DNA of 64,000 nt. It comes from Atherinomorus stipes (lineage: Eukaryota; Chordata; Actinopteri; Atheriniformes; Atherinidae). Under the pieces are notes generated by a model. The model was given only the letters and a program-made list of their open reading frames with translations, searched no databases and was not told the origin of the DNA. Positions 48,450-61,249 of this stretch are shown here, piece by piece. The DNA lies in NCBI GenBank assembly GCA_023101725.1, contig JALJCO010010226.1, positions 1 through 64,000 on the forward strand. Reading direction: 5' to 3'. The position numbers and the translations under genes are program-made. The first letter of the stretch is position 1; every line of letters starts with the position of its first letter.

Positions 48450-50217
48450 TTTTTGCTGCAAACATCCTATTTTCTTTGTCAAATTCTAAACTGCTTGTAA
48501 CAAAGAGCCTAAATTTAAAATTGGCTCTTTGCTAAGTTGACTGTGGTGTCGACAACACCGGCTCATCCCTTGAGTTTGGAGCCTTTTTGTGCTTAAATGA
48601 TTTATTGGATAGAGTTAAATGGCTTTAACAAAAACTCATTCATTCTTAAAGGCTCAGTTACAAAGACTGAAGTGAAAAAGTGGCAAATGTCCAAAGAAAA
48701 ATTTGAAAGACCTTCAGAAAGCTTAGAGAGCTGTTACTCAAGACGCCTTTACAAGATTACAACAAAGTCTGACTGCTGGGGATAAAAGATACACGAAATA
48801 AGGGGTGACTTCTGCACAGAGCTGGACATTAGAGGTGTGAGCAAGAGGGAGGAGAAATGTGATGAGGCAAGTTCTTAGAAAAGAGGAACTGCCTGGGTGT
48901 CCCGCCCATCCCCCATCGTGCTGATGGTCTGACCTCTCTGTGCCAGCATTGGCCCAGTTCAAATATGAGGGAGGTCCCTGGCCCCCAGGCTTGTTTGAAC
49001 TCGGGTTTTCTGATAGACCGCAGAGCAACTGGTAGAATAAAATTCCACTTTTAAATGATATTTTCCTCCCTTTAGCTTCTTTAACTTAGAATATGTGATG
49101 GTCCTTGTTGTGTATGTGTGGTTTCCTCATCCATTTAATCCACTCACTTTGTAAATGTACATGTCAGCGTTTAAAGTACGTTGTCAGTAATAGCAAATAG
49201 GATTTGTTGAGATTGCCATCAGTACAGTGCATCCGAGTCTGATGACAAAGCTGCAGCCTACTTTCCTCCTTTGTGTTGGGACATCACTGATACTGTTTCT
49301 CTGTGCAACAAATAACAAAACTGAGCAAAATGTCATCTGATGTTCCGGGCAAATCGTCCCCATTTTCTTTCACAATGCACGGACTTCACCATGACGACTC
49401 ACAATTAGGACATAGGAAGTGGGTCAACCAAAACAAAACTAAGGAAGCAGAGTTCAACCCACTTTAACCTGATGTACAATGTGAGACCACCTGTGTCCAT
49501 GTTAGAGAGTCCCTCGGGTCTTAAACCATCACGCGGATCTGCAGTACGCTTTGTGATACATGATTTGCAGCATTTGTATTAATATTTTTTTAAAAAGCTT
49601 TGAGAGGAATACCAAAACATCAGAGGGGGTCTTAAACTTAAGCTTTAGGATTAAGGGCTGAAGATCCATCAGTATTGTCTTAAGTTCAGACTTACTCTGA
49701 ACGATTCAGTGAAAAACCCTTAACCAGGCCTCATAGTAGGAAACTAATGATGGGTGTCAACATCTGATGGCACCAACACCAAACATCTTCTGACTTCAGG
49801 CAGACGAACTGTTAAAAGATGTTTCTTCTAGGAATGTTCGTTTCTGCAAGATTTGGTATCAGTCTGATAAAGGGCTAGTATCGTCGATACCAATACTTTT
49901 GAATAGGGCTGTCAAATTAACAGATTAATGCAGAGATTATTCTGTGAAATTAATTAACTATTTTTTAAAACTCATTAATAATCAACCAAATTGTTATCCA
50001 TACCATAGAAATTCGAATTTGGTGTTATTACAGTGAGAGAAACTGATTTTTGGCATGTAGATATCTTGTCACCAAGGTGAACCAAATCCCCCAAAAACTA
50101 CGCATCCTTATTTATGAAGTTTGTGATACATTAAAGCCTTACATTTTGATTTTTGGGATTAAGTGAACACAAATAAAGGCACCATTGGTGCTATTTTGAA
50201 AGTCAGAATTTGGCTTT
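48450..50217. other. Gene-free intergenic DNA
   Basis: No gene or RNA recognised. A partial MITE begins at 49903 (AGGGCTGTCAAATTAACAGA), related to the ends of 15731-16133. Confidence 0.45.
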
Positions 50218-50385
50218 ATCATGCTTGTTTGCTTGTTTTATTTTCGGCTTCTTTTAATATTTCCCTTGAACGGCAATACAAATTTTTATTGTTACTTTTT
50301 TCAATTTCAACTTTTTTCGACAGGCAGCTGATTTTTTCTGTCTTTAATGGAAGGGCACGTAAACTTTCAAGCACAACTTTATGTA
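50218..50385. mobile_element. Mariner-type MITE, family B, partial copy
   Basis: It shares CATGCTTGTTTGCTTGTTTTA and the TTTAATGGAAGGGCACG-type right part with the other family B copies. The left end is missing. Confidence 0.5.
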
Positions 50386-51397
50386 ATATCTGTGATCAGG
50401 AGGGGTTGGTATATCAAATAACTGCTTAAATGAGTGGGGTTTATGCTTTTTAAATAATGTGAATTGGAGTCAGAGAGATGTTTGACGTGTTTTTAATTTC
50501 AGACACTTTCATGTTGCTTCACATTTCAGGCTCTATAGCTGCAACTGCTTCTAAGAGGATTCCAGGAACAGACAGGACCATAAAACAGCATCAGTTCTTA
50601 TGTAATCTAGAAACTATAGATTCTTTTAACTTTTAAAGAAAAGCCTCTTTGCAGACCGCTGCTGGTGGGATAAAGAACAGTCTGCTTCTGCTCCTTTCAT
50701 CCGAGGTTTCATGGAGCAGAAGGAAAAACTGACACCTAAAGTGTAAAGCCGCGAGCCGTCTCTTCTGTCTCTGGATCAAAAGAGTGAAATGTGCTGACGC
50801 AGCCTTTTCACCGAGCTTCAGGCCAACCCAGGAGCACACAAAAGATGTTCCAGTGAAAATATGGTCCCTTACTTTTTTCTTTTTTTTTTGTCCCTGTCTC
50901 CAAACTGCCGAGTGAACAAAGTCTTGGCAGCTCAACCCTGAATGAAGAAGAGATGATGAGTCAGCAGCGAGTCAGATTAAACTGCAGGAGCAGAGTTGGC
51001 AGGTTGGGCAGCGGTGAGGTCGAATTTCATCCCTGCAGTCCTTTTATATCTAGATGGGAATTAGAGTCAACTTTTTTTCTTATTTTCAGACATTTAGGAT
51101 AACAACTGTTCCTTTTAATGCTTTTAAAAACTGTTTTCCTTTGCTGAGGCGAGACTCAGCTGAAAGAAATGGGACGTGTCCCTGATGTCTTTATCTCTTC
51201 CTCTTGACTTTGCTTATCTCATGCAAGAAGCACAAGTAACAACCTTCAATACTATGAAGTTGCTGAAAATGTATTTTGGCTTTCAGATCAAATTCACATC
51301 TGTGACACGATAATGTGACATTTTATTGTTTTTTCCTTCCTTTTTACTCGTCCTGTCCTGCATCAGACCAAGCACAATGATGGTCTGACTCAGTCCC
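50386..51397. other. Gene-free intergenic DNA
   Basis: No gene, RNA or clear repeat recognised. Confidence 0.4.
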
Positions 51398-51912
51398 AAG
51401 GTTATAAGAGTTTTGCATTTTTAATTAGTTTCAGTTTATATTTAGGTTTTACTTTTTGTTTTTCAATTCAGTTAGTTTTAGTTTTTTGAGCAGGTTTGCT
51501 AGTTTTTATTTTTTGGAAAATGCTTAGTTTTAGTTTAATTTTTAATAGTTTCAGGCTTAGTTTTAGTTTTTTTTTGGGGGGGGTTTTCCCCCGGAAATTA
51601 TAGGTATTTATAAGGTGTGACATTCAAAATCATAAGAAAGTCACATGGAGTAAAACCAGTAGAGCAAAGTAAATTGATTAAATTGAATTAGATTTCATAT
51701 TAACACAAAAAGCTCGTGTATTAAATAGATTTACAAAGACTAAAACTGAGATGTTTTTACAACAATTTTAGTTAGTTTTGTAAAGACACAATACAGTTTC
51801 AGTTATCGTTTTTCAAAAACTGTCATTTTTATTTTTATGTCAGTTAACGAAAATGTTTTTTTTAATTTTAGTTTTTGTTTTTTCATTAGTTTTAGTTAAC
51901 TATAATAACCTT
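51398..51912. mobile_element. MITE, family G, copy 2
   Basis: The ends AAGGTTATAAGAG and AGTTAACTATAATAACCTT are bounded by CAGTCCCA and TAGTCCCA, a likely 8-bp target duplication with one mismatch, as expected for hAT. Confidence 0.65.
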
Positions 51913-51944
51913 AGTCCCACCGAGCATTTTTTGGTCTGAAGAAC

Positions 51945-52643
51945 TAGTGATGCACAATATTGGAATTTTGGCCAATATTGGCTTTGCCGATATTTTCAAA
52001 CTCATGTGGCCGCTAACCGATATCAATACCGATATTAAAGCTGAAAAAAATAAGCAGTCATTGCAAATTGTAGTTTTTGTTATCCGTTTCCGACACTTTG
52101 AAAAAATAGGGTTGGGAAAAAATATCGATACACTGAAATATCGCAATATTTGTTCATATGCCAATATCAAATTGATATTTAAAAATGTGGTATCAATCTA
52201 TTCTACTTACGAATCTCGTGAGATTTTATTGTTCTGTTACAAACTCACGATATTTCGTGAATTCTTGCGAGACTTCGTAACAGAACCATGAAATATCACA
52301 AGATTTCGTAAGTAAAATAGATCGATACCACGTTTTTAAATGTCAGTATGATATCAGCATATGAAAATATTGCAAAATTTATGTAAATTCTTACGAGATT
52401 TCGTAGCAGAACTATGAAAATATATAAAAGCAATATTTCAGTGTATCAATATTTTTTTTCCCACCCCTAGTAAGTTTTAAAGTCTGTAAAAAAAAAAAAA
52501 AAGTTTTTGAAGAAGAAGAGGAAGAAGGTTTTTTTTTTGGGGGGGGGGGGGACTTTAGAAACAGCGGGCTATTGGTTAAATATCAGTTTTAAAGCCGATA
52601 CAGGCCGATACCAATAGGGGGCTGATTATATCATGCATCCCTA
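51945..52643. mobile_element. MITE interrupted by a nested family E element
   Basis: Outer ends are TAGTGATGCACAATATTGGA and ATCATGCATCCCTA. Family E (52107-52470; TAGGGTTGGGAAAAAATATC to CCCACCCCTA) sits inside it. Both are non-coding. Near the right end is a simple GAA/T-run/G-run tract (52489-52551). Confidence 0.7.
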
Positions 52644-52821
52644 TAAAGAACATCTAATAGAAGTTTAATGGTCCTTAGATGTCAAGGCTAAAATCAGTCT
52701 TCCACTGGTCTAAAAATGAAACTTTTTTAGCCGTCTATGATTAGACTACCTGAGACTAAATCGAAACTACAATGTAAATTGATTAAATTCTAACATCTAG
52801 ATTCGGGCTAAAGCACAGACC

Positions 52822-53038
52822 AATGGGCTTTATGCACAGCTCCACTACTTCCTGAACTTAGTACTGCACCTTTGTTTCCTGTCTTTCATGATTGGATGAA
52901 CTGATTAATCCAGCTGTGTCTGATCTCAGCAAATGGTCAGACACACCTGGATTAATCAGTTCATCCAATCTTGAAAGACAGGAAACAAAGGTGCAGTACT
53001 AAGTTCAGGAAGTATTGGAGCTGTGCATAAACCCCATT
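52822..53038. repeat. Near-perfect 217-bp palindrome
   Basis: Arms of about 98 bp (52822-52920 and 52940-53038) are almost exact reverse complements, e.g. CTTCCTGAACTTAGTACTGC and GCAGTACTAAGTTCAGGAAG, around a loop of about 20 bp. Only a few mismatches are seen. Confidence 0.9.
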
Positions 53039-53039
53039 A

Positions 53040-54575
53040 CCATCAGATGAATTTAAACTTAGACGTGACGTCCTGTAGTTGTCTTTGGTTCAGTGGGGTG
53101 AATTGAGAGGAAATGAAGCTTTGTGGTTTTCAGGTTCCCCTTGATGCTTGAGCATTGTTCTTTATTTAGGGTGTTGCTATGTTTATGCTGCACCTGACAG
53201 ATGGAGCAAGTGAGGAGAATAAAAAGGAGACAAAGATGCAAGAAATGGAAAGCAGCAACTGAAACAGAGAAACCAGCAGCTCCATCTGTTAAGGAACTTA
53301 ACAGAAAACACCCACGACCTCTGTAAGAAAACAAAGCAGACAATCACCAGGAGCACCAATAAGAAGACTGAATAACACCAGCAACATAAACAAAGACATA
53401 ACTGTCCTAGTGATTAAATCTGAACTTTAACTGTATTATAGCTTAACTGTTTTGTATGTTAACAGCCCAGAATCCATCATGTTGGCATTCTTGTGTTAAA
53501 AAATTACCCTTATTGTGAATTAGCGCACATAAATAAAACTAAATCAAACTCAGCTAGAAAAGCTCTCGGAGAGTGCAGACCTCCGCTAAGCAGCTCGACT
53601 CCCTTATTTTTGCGTGTTCTGGATCACAGTATTGGGAATTTTCTCTGGATCTGGATCAACTTTCTAAACATGCTAGAACTCATTGAAATCCTTTCTTGTG
53701 ATTTTGTACCAAACACTCGGGCCATTTGTATGGAGTTATATGGAAAAATTCCCAAAATTTTGCCAATGAGGGTGACGTTGATGTCAGACTGTTTAGGCGT
53801 TGGTAAGGAGGTTTGATGTTCACCATGGGGGTGTCGGTCAGAGCACACAGGACTCGCTTGTACAGTTAACTGTCTTTACTGGTCACTCTTAGTCACAACA
53901 GCACAGTAATGCAACAAACGACAGGCTTCCAGGTGAAACTCCAGGTAGTTAAGGTGAATACTGGATGGAAGTGAGTGTGGTCTATAAACACAGAAATACA
54001 AAGAAGCCATGACGAACATTCGTTCAGCAAATAAACACATTCAAGGTATTAATTATTACTAATAAATCCCTTCCAGTTAGGACTAAACATGCACGTATGT
54101 GTTCAAGGCTAATCTACAGTAACTGGCATGTAGCAGGTCAGCTAACCAGCAGAAATGTTCCCATAACAATTTGGAGTAAGGGCAGGGCAAAAATAAATGA
54201 GTCTCCGTTTCAGAAAACTGTTAACAAAAAGTAGATGCTACATCAATATCTGATTTAAATCGCTTAGTTTTGAGGGACGAGACCAACTTTTAGGAAGATT
54301 CGGGTATTTTCCAGTGATGCTCTGCTGGACTCTGCATGTTGTGATTATTCACATTTTACTATTGAAGAATAAAATAAAGGAATGGAAAGTATCTAAGAAA
54401 AAGAGAAGTGTAGAAAACTGTGCTGCTGTTGCCAGGAAAAAAGTCACATGACCACACGAACAGAGGCTTTATTATGTCAAACCCTGAATGTTTCAGGTTG
54501 TTTTAGTTAAATTCGTATCTGCTTCTGTGCTAAGCACAGAAACATTTGTTTATAAAAGTCATCAAAAATGAAGCT
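53040..54575. other. Gene-free intergenic DNA
   Basis: Apart from the word AGAGTGCAGACCTCCGC near 53568, related to 40727-40745, nothing was recognised. Confidence 0.4.
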
Positions 54576-54576
54576 T

Positions 54577-54737
54577 TCTTCTTCTTCTTCTTCTTCTTCT
54601 TTTTTGTTTTTTTTTTTCTTCATCTTCTTCTTCTTCTCTTCTTCTTCTTCTTCTTCTTCTTCTTCTTCTTCTTCTCTTCTTCTTCTCTCTTCTCTTCTTC
54701 TTCTTCTTCTTCTTCTTCTTCTTCTCTTCTCTCCTCT
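54577..54737. repeat. (CTT)n polypyrimidine microsatellite
   Basis: A 160-base CTT/TTC tract with interruptions, purine-only on the other strand. Open frames across it in several phases are low-complexity artefacts. It can form triplex (H-DNA). Confidence 0.9.
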
Positions 54738-55013
54738 TCTCTCTCTCCCCACCAGGAAGTGACATGCTTCCTTTGGTTTTCCAGAACTTTTTGATGGCTG
54801 CAGCAAAGCCCAAATAAAAGTTTCTCTTTCCCTTAAAACATGGCAGCTTCACCAAAACACCATATTGAACGCTGTCCAGCTTTTTCTTCCATTTACATTC
54901 TCCATCATCAAACAAGAAACTGAAATGTGTGTCTGGTGGTCAGTTTGGCTTCAGAAATTGGAAATTTCAACCAATGAGATGAGCAGTCGGAGCAGCCCGG
55001 ATGGCTTTAAAGC

Positions 55014-55219
55014 TGGAGGCCCAAGTCTGGTCCTCAAGAGCTGCTATCCTGCAACTTTTAGAGTGCCCCTTCTCCAACACGCCAGAATCAAATGGCCACG
55101 TCATTCAGCTCTGCAGAGGCTGGTAACGAGCCGTTCATTTGCTCCAGGTGTGTTGGATAAGGGATGCAACCAAAATGTGCAGGATAGATGCGCTCAAAGA
55201 CTGGACTTAGGCACCCCTG
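55014..55219. mobile_element. hAT-type MITE, family H, copy 1
   Basis: GGCCCAAGTCTGGTCCTCAAG at left and GACTTAGGCACCCCTG at right. It shares CTGCAGAGGCTGGTAACGAG with copy 2. Confidence 0.75.
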
Positions 55220-55527
55220 ACTTAAAGAGACTGCAGGTAAAACAAAGCTTATCAGATTTCTGCAGCTATATAGGGACATTTGTAATAAGATGAATTACTG
55301 GTTGATGTCAGCGCAATAGAAATCAGTGCAATTGGGATAAGTTCTGTAGTGGTGGTGTGTGCTTCGAGTTGGAAAATTAAAAATATTTTGCAATGGGAGG
55401 ATGTGCAATATATGCTGCTCGGGCTCTTTTTCATTGTTGTGTATGTCATTTACAAGTTTTTATTCATTGTCTGAGTTCTGATGTCACTGTAAGTCATGGT
55501 TTATCTGTGTTGTCTGTCTGTATACAG

Positions 55528-55751
55528 CAGGGGGGTCCAAGTCTGGTCCTCAAAAGCTACAACAATCCTGCAATGTTTAGAGTACACCCTCTTTAACACA
55601 CCTGAACCAAATGGCTGACTCCATCATGCATGTCATTCAGCTCTGCAGAGGCTGGTAACGAGCCGTTCATTTGCTTCAGTTGTGTTGGAGAAGGGATGCA
55701 ACCACAATGTGCAGGATAGTCGCTCTGCAGGACTGGACTTGGGCACCCCTG
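55528..55751. mobile_element. hAT-type MITE, family H, copy 2
   Basis: CAGGGGGGTCCAAGTCTGGT at left and GACTTGGGCACCCCTG at right. It is a direct-orientation relative of the copy 309 bp upstream. Confidence 0.8.
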
Positions 55752-55792
55752 GTCATATGTATGTACATAGCGTGTTAAGTGTTTTTGTTGTT

Positions 55793-55793
55793 G

Positions 55794-55827
<34 letters not shown>

Positions 55828-55858
55828 CTTTCTTTCTTTTTTCTTTCTTTCTTTCTTT
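55793..55858. repeat. T run and (TTTC)n tract
   Basis: About 34 T residues are followed by TTTC repeats. A C run (18 bases) follows at 55957-55974. Confidence 0.85.
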
Positions 55859-55974
55859 GTCTAACATCAACCTGCCAGGGGGTCTGTTGATGGAAATTAG
55901 CCTATAGCTATAATCTGGCATATTTACATTGTTAAAATGTTCATTAATATGCATTGCCCCCCCCCCCCCCCCCC

Positions 55975-58533
55975 CTCTTCTTTGAAAATAAATTTAAAAG
56001 GTATAAATTTGTTCTAATAGCTTTCCGCACCGAAGAATCATAAACCTGTCTAAGGTGCTACAGGCTCTTTAACACCTTCCTATGATTGGTATTTGTGGCA
56101 TCAGGATGCATACAGAAAAGAAAAACCCGAGTTGTCCCTGCAGTTTTTGCTTCGGGGCCGAGCGAGGAGCAAGAACAGTGGATTACTCAGGCTGTGAAGA
56201 AGGTGTCAGCAGGATGATGTCAGCTTTGTGAATGAACCACTCTCGGATGAGCCCAGTCAGCAGACGCACAAAGCAAACCTTTAATTGACTTTTAAAAAGG
56301 TGTTGTGGTAACATGCCTGAGACGGCAGCCAAACCTAAATTACAGGCTTCTTACTCTCTTTGGATTCTGTGAAAATACTGAGCTTTACCTCTGCTCTTTC
56401 ATAGTCTTTGTCCCTAAAAGTCACTTTGTGCCTCCCACTAATTTTATTCTAGCATGCAGCGACACAAGGAACGGCAACAGGTTTATATCTGATTTCAGAT
56501 GGAACTTATTGCACAGTTTGCAACTAAACGCTCCCTCTTTGTGGTGAGCCGGTCATGGTGCAATGGGTTAAACTCCACCCAGCTGTCAGACTGGAGTACC
56601 ATCTGTTCATATGAGGCTAAAGCCACGCACAGAGACAATAAGATTTCCAGTCTCATAAGTATCTGTCTGGTCCAGCCAGAAATGTTGAGCCATACTGAGG
56701 TCAAGCCTGCATGGATTTCGCATGTTAACCTCTTATGAGGTTTTAACACCTGCAATCCTTGACCTCTGAATCCATGCTTCCCTGACTCTTCCGGCGAGTG
56801 AGTCAGTTGCTTTTGTCGGCAGCCAGTTCAAACAGTGACTAAGAGAAACCAGGTAGCTGTGACGTCACTGAGCAATATTTATAGAATGACTTTGCTGTGT
56901 GACAGTTAGTGGCTGGTAATGTGATCAGAGCTTAAAGAATAAAAACATTTAGTTTTTCTCTCACAAATTCATTGCAGGAAAAGGTTCCATTAAATACTTC
57001 ATTTATCAGTAACGCGTTGGTGAGTGACCTCTACAAGAGGATCCAAGATAAAAAGTCACAAGATGATTTCTTTTCCTTGTGTAAAAACCGCAAAGGTGTA
57101 TTTAGATAAAGAAGTATTCACAGCATATGGCCTATAGACTGCACCTATTGATGGATGACACATCACCACTTACTCCCACTGTTCAAAGGTGAAGCAAAAA
57201 CCGTATCACCAACTTTTGTTTCAACAACATACCTACCCTCAAGTGAAGCATGAGTTTCCTTGTGTTTTGCCTTTTGTCCTCTCTTGTTCGCTCTGGATTC
57301 GTGACGTCTCTTAGCTCTGCAAGATAGAGCCTGCCTGCATGCGCACCCACCTTCTGATTGCTCACATGTCGAGTGCTGACAATAATTGTGCGGTTGCACC
57401 ACACGCAAATGCATCCCCTCACGCAAAATGTGGCCCCTGTTGGAAGATGAGGCCCTACGCACAGCACCTGTTCTGGTTTAGGGAGGTGTGGCCTTTGCTG
57501 GAGGTCGTGCTAATCCGTATAATCTATATATGAATTGCATATATTCTATATCTACTGTATATAATCTATAACATCATTTCTCACATTTCTATTGTTTTTA
57601 ACTTGCTGTTCCCGTTTATTTTTACCTTATTATTGTGTTTTCAGCGTTTTATTGTCTTACTGTTAAGTGTCGTTGGGTGTTTTGAAAGGCACTGTCAAAT
57701 AAAATGCATTATTATTGTATTCTCAGAAAGGGACATGAAAACAGCCATTGCAGTGAACAGTGACTGTCATTAAATACGTTGCAGTCCCTTCTTCTTTGTT
57801 TCCATCTCTGGTTGCACGTCGGCTATACAGCTCAAAGCTGCCCTCGGTGGTTTCTGTTAATGCTTTGTCTGCTGCATCATCTGCAAGAGCTCTGAAAATG
57901 GACGAAAGTGTGCTTGCAAAGGAAACAATATTGGCATAGAGCAGGAGTATTAGACCACATTTTCTCCAAAGGGCCAAATAGTCATAAGCCTATATCCTGC
58001 AGGCTATTCACCTTTACTATTACTCTTATACTAGTTGTACAATTAACACAAAATACCACTACATTTTCAGGATTTTCATGTAAATCACAGTCACATAAAA
58101 TCACAGCTACTGTAATTGATGGTTTTCAAATGGGAAAAGTGAACATAACCAGTTTCTGGTTTTAAAACTGTCTATTAATATTTCTAAGTCAAAAAACACA
58201 CTCTGGCCGTTTTTGTGTTCAAATGCTAAGAAGAACTTTACTAGTAGTTATAGGTTTTGGGGGGTTTCGTAATGGTGCCATCCATCCCACCTCTTCCCTG
58301 CTTCACAAGTCAAAAAATACAAGAATGATGCTTGTTTATTCTGACACACAACTCAGGTTGAAATGTGCCTGAGTTGTGTGTCCGTCCTGCTGCCTTAAGG
58401 GATGGAGATTTAGGGGGTTCTGTGTAAGGGAACAACCTATTTGGTATTTTTCTAATGAAAGACTTATTGATATGTAACCTTACTGCCAAACAACTGCGCC
58501 AACTGATATGCTTACTAATTATTGTTTCCTAAA
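55975..58533. other. Gene-free intergenic DNA
   Basis: No gene, RNA gene or defined repeat recognised on either strand. Open frames near 57160-57470 lack any domain or codon signature. Confidence 0.4.
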
Positions 58534-59411
58534 GGAATAGTACACCCACAGAATGATGGTCCTTCATTTTCTACTCACCCTCATGCTGAGCAAGACTTTG
58601 GAGCACTTTTTTAATATCTCAAATGCAGCCGGAGATCGGACAGGTTTCCTTTTTCCCCAACTTTCATAATGGAGTTCACCAGTGACTGAACCAAAAAGGT
58701 CCATAAAAGTTCACAAAAACTTGTCAATATTCCTCCATACTGCTCGTCCAATGTAATCCAAGTGTCCTGAGTGGGTAGCGTCCAGAATTTACTCAAAAAG
58801 ACATCATTTAGTAGATTTTTATAGCCTAGACAGTAGAACATCTAGCTGCTGCGAAACGCGTCCATGCTAGTTCACAACACTATGGAAGCTGCGACAGACG
58901 AGATCGCGCGTTCTCTTTTTCTTTCTTTCTTTCTTTTAAATCAATAGCCAACCCCTCTTGTGTTTGTCCGCAGCTCATTTATTCTTGGCACAATGTAGAC
59001 AGCAAATTTCTTCTTCTATGCTTGCATTATCGGCAGAGTATTCACCGCCATGGCTTCCATAGTGTTGTGAACTCGCACGAACACGCAAATAGAAACTGCA
59101 ATATACTACTGTTTAGGCTACAAAAATATACTAAATGATGTTGTTTCGGGTAAATTCTGGACGCTACCCACTCAGGACACTTGGATTACTTTGCACGAGC
59201 AGTATGGAGGAATGTTGACAAGTTTTTGTGGACTTTCATGGACCTTTTTGTTTCAAGCACTGGTAAACTACAATATATGAAAGTTGGGAGAAAACGAAAA
59301 CCTGTCCGATCTCTGGCTGCATTTGAGATATTAAAAAAGTGCTCCAGAGTCTTGCTCAGCATGAAGGTGAGTAGAAGATTAACTTACATCATTCTGTAGG
59401 TGTACTATTCC
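58534..59411. mobile_element. Large fold-back MITE, family I
   Basis: GGAATAGTACACCCACAGAA at left and the matching GTGTACTATTCC at right bound 878 bp. Inverted arms of about 330 bp share TCCAGAATTTACTC/GGTAAATTCTGG and GGACACTTGGATTAC/GTAATCCAAGTGTCC. The unique centre (about 58850-59100) has a (TTTC)n tract. A fragment of the inner arm is at 10530-10568. Confidence 0.85.
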
Positions 59412-61088
59412 ACTAATGTTCCCTGTAATTCACATTTGCTTGGAAAGTAAGTAAAAAATGTGTCAAGTTTGACAATGATGCTTTTTTCCTTCTTAATAGT
59501 AATTGATTGTAGGAGTGAAAACCTTCGTTGATAGCTGACAGAACATTAAAAATGACTGCTACTCTTTCTTGGTTAATTATGAAAGGAATAAATAGAAACA
59601 AAGCTACATGCACACACTATCCCCAAGGCTCCGACAAGGCACTGACCGTATCTTGTGGGTGTCCAATAACAATCATGATCCTTGTCTGTATCAAGGCCTT
59701 GCAAATGTGGGAGTTGGACCACAATGGTCCACAGTGACGATAACAGACACTGCACACAGAGTGGGAGATAGACATTACGGGAGGAAAGGGAAGGAGAGGG
59801 GTGAAGGAGAGGCTAACTGCATGGGCGCAAAGCAGAACTGAAAAGAAATGACTGGAATGAAGTGGAACAGTTTGCAATTAAACATTTCCTTAAAAATGTT
59901 TTATAATCTTGTGATTTTGAATAAGCTGATAAATATCCGTTGAAAATGAATTTGTTCTCGAGTACGTTCCCACTTCCTGCCTGACGGGGGTTGGTTTGCA
60001 TAAGTGCAGGCCTGCCTCAGCCTGCATGCAAGCTAATTTAAAAACAGGTCTTCGAGGAAAACTGTTACATATGAAAATGGCTCCACATTATGTCATCAAG
60101 AAAACTTCCCACTTGACCCCATTTAATTTTAACTGCTTAAAAAAAAAGAAGGGACTGCACTTTTTAGTTTCGTAAGATTGCACTGGCTGGCAAGAATGAC
60201 TTCATTCACCAACCCTTTGAATTTGAATGGAAACCCTGTTGTGCAAAGAGGAGAATGCCATCTTGATTGTGGCCTCAAGACCTGGAAAAGTTATTAAGCC
60301 CGCAGATATGTGGTCCTTAAAAAACCCTAAAGCTTCCTCTTGATGTCTAAGAACTGATGCCTGTGCAAGATTTCCACATGTGTTGGGTCACATTAAGCGA
60401 ATTCTTCATTTTCCTCCATTTGGTAATGTCTGCTTGCAAACCAAATGTCTAGGAAAGCAACCTTTGGACTGATTAGATTGTGTGGAGAGGGGGAAATGTC
60501 TGGGGTCTGGTTTGAAAAAAAAAAAAGAAGAAGAAGCATTTTACTGCTTCGAAGTAGAGCTCCATGACAGCTTCTTTTAAAAACTGCATGCTATTTTCAG
60601 CTTTGTGCACCAATATAATTACTGGAAATCATTTTCTGCACAAAACTAAGCATGAATGTATTTTAAAATGTGTCATACACTGAATAAAACTCCAGATTAT
60701 GCTTTAATCACATAACTTTTTTGACTGCTGTATGAGTCTGAGGTGATGCCTTGCATGTCACTTATCCTGTGATCTCCTTTAATCCCATCAGGCAGGTCAG
60801 CAGCTCAGAATTAGATGGAGCAGACTGCCATCAAGCCAGGTCACATCACCGAGACCCTGGTGACAGTCAGAGCCAACAGATTGTTGCAGTCTGCCAGCAT
60901 GTGAGCAAGCATCTCTGGGATTAACACAAATGTGTGGTAGGTTTCTGCAAAGACAGCTGGCCATGCTAAACCTGCCTGCGCTGATCATCGTCAGAGTCTG
61001 TGAAGGCCATGAAATAGCTCCGATCTGTCTGACCCATGTTGGAAAACCTAATCAGAACAGAGCATTGACATGTTTCTTTTTTTTTTTT

Positions 61089-61090
<2 letters not shown>
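59412..61090. other. Gene-free intergenic DNA
   Basis: No gene or defined element recognised. Confidence 0.4.
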
Positions 61091-61120
<30 letters not shown>

Positions 61121-61121
61121 T
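61091..61121. repeat. Long G run
   Basis: A T run, then GGA, then an almost unbroken run of nearly 30 G. Quadruplex-prone, and its length is likely unreliable. Confidence 0.8.
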
Positions 61122-61249
61122 GTTAAAAAATTGAAGAAGAAAAAAAAATGTTAACCGGATGACACTACTTACACTCTAAGAAAGATGGTGCATGCTGCAT
61201 GGCTTTGTGCATATATACGGCAATAATTCTCAATAAGGCAATGATCAGT

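Noticed and set aside
54507..54915. Glu/Lys/Arg-rich and Ser/Leu/Phe-rich open frames
   Set aside because: Pure artefacts of the (CTT)n tract read in several frames.
57163..57467. Overlapping 94-99 codon minus-strand frames
   Set aside because: Cys/His-containing but no recognisable domain, no splice support and overlapping alternatives of equal quality.
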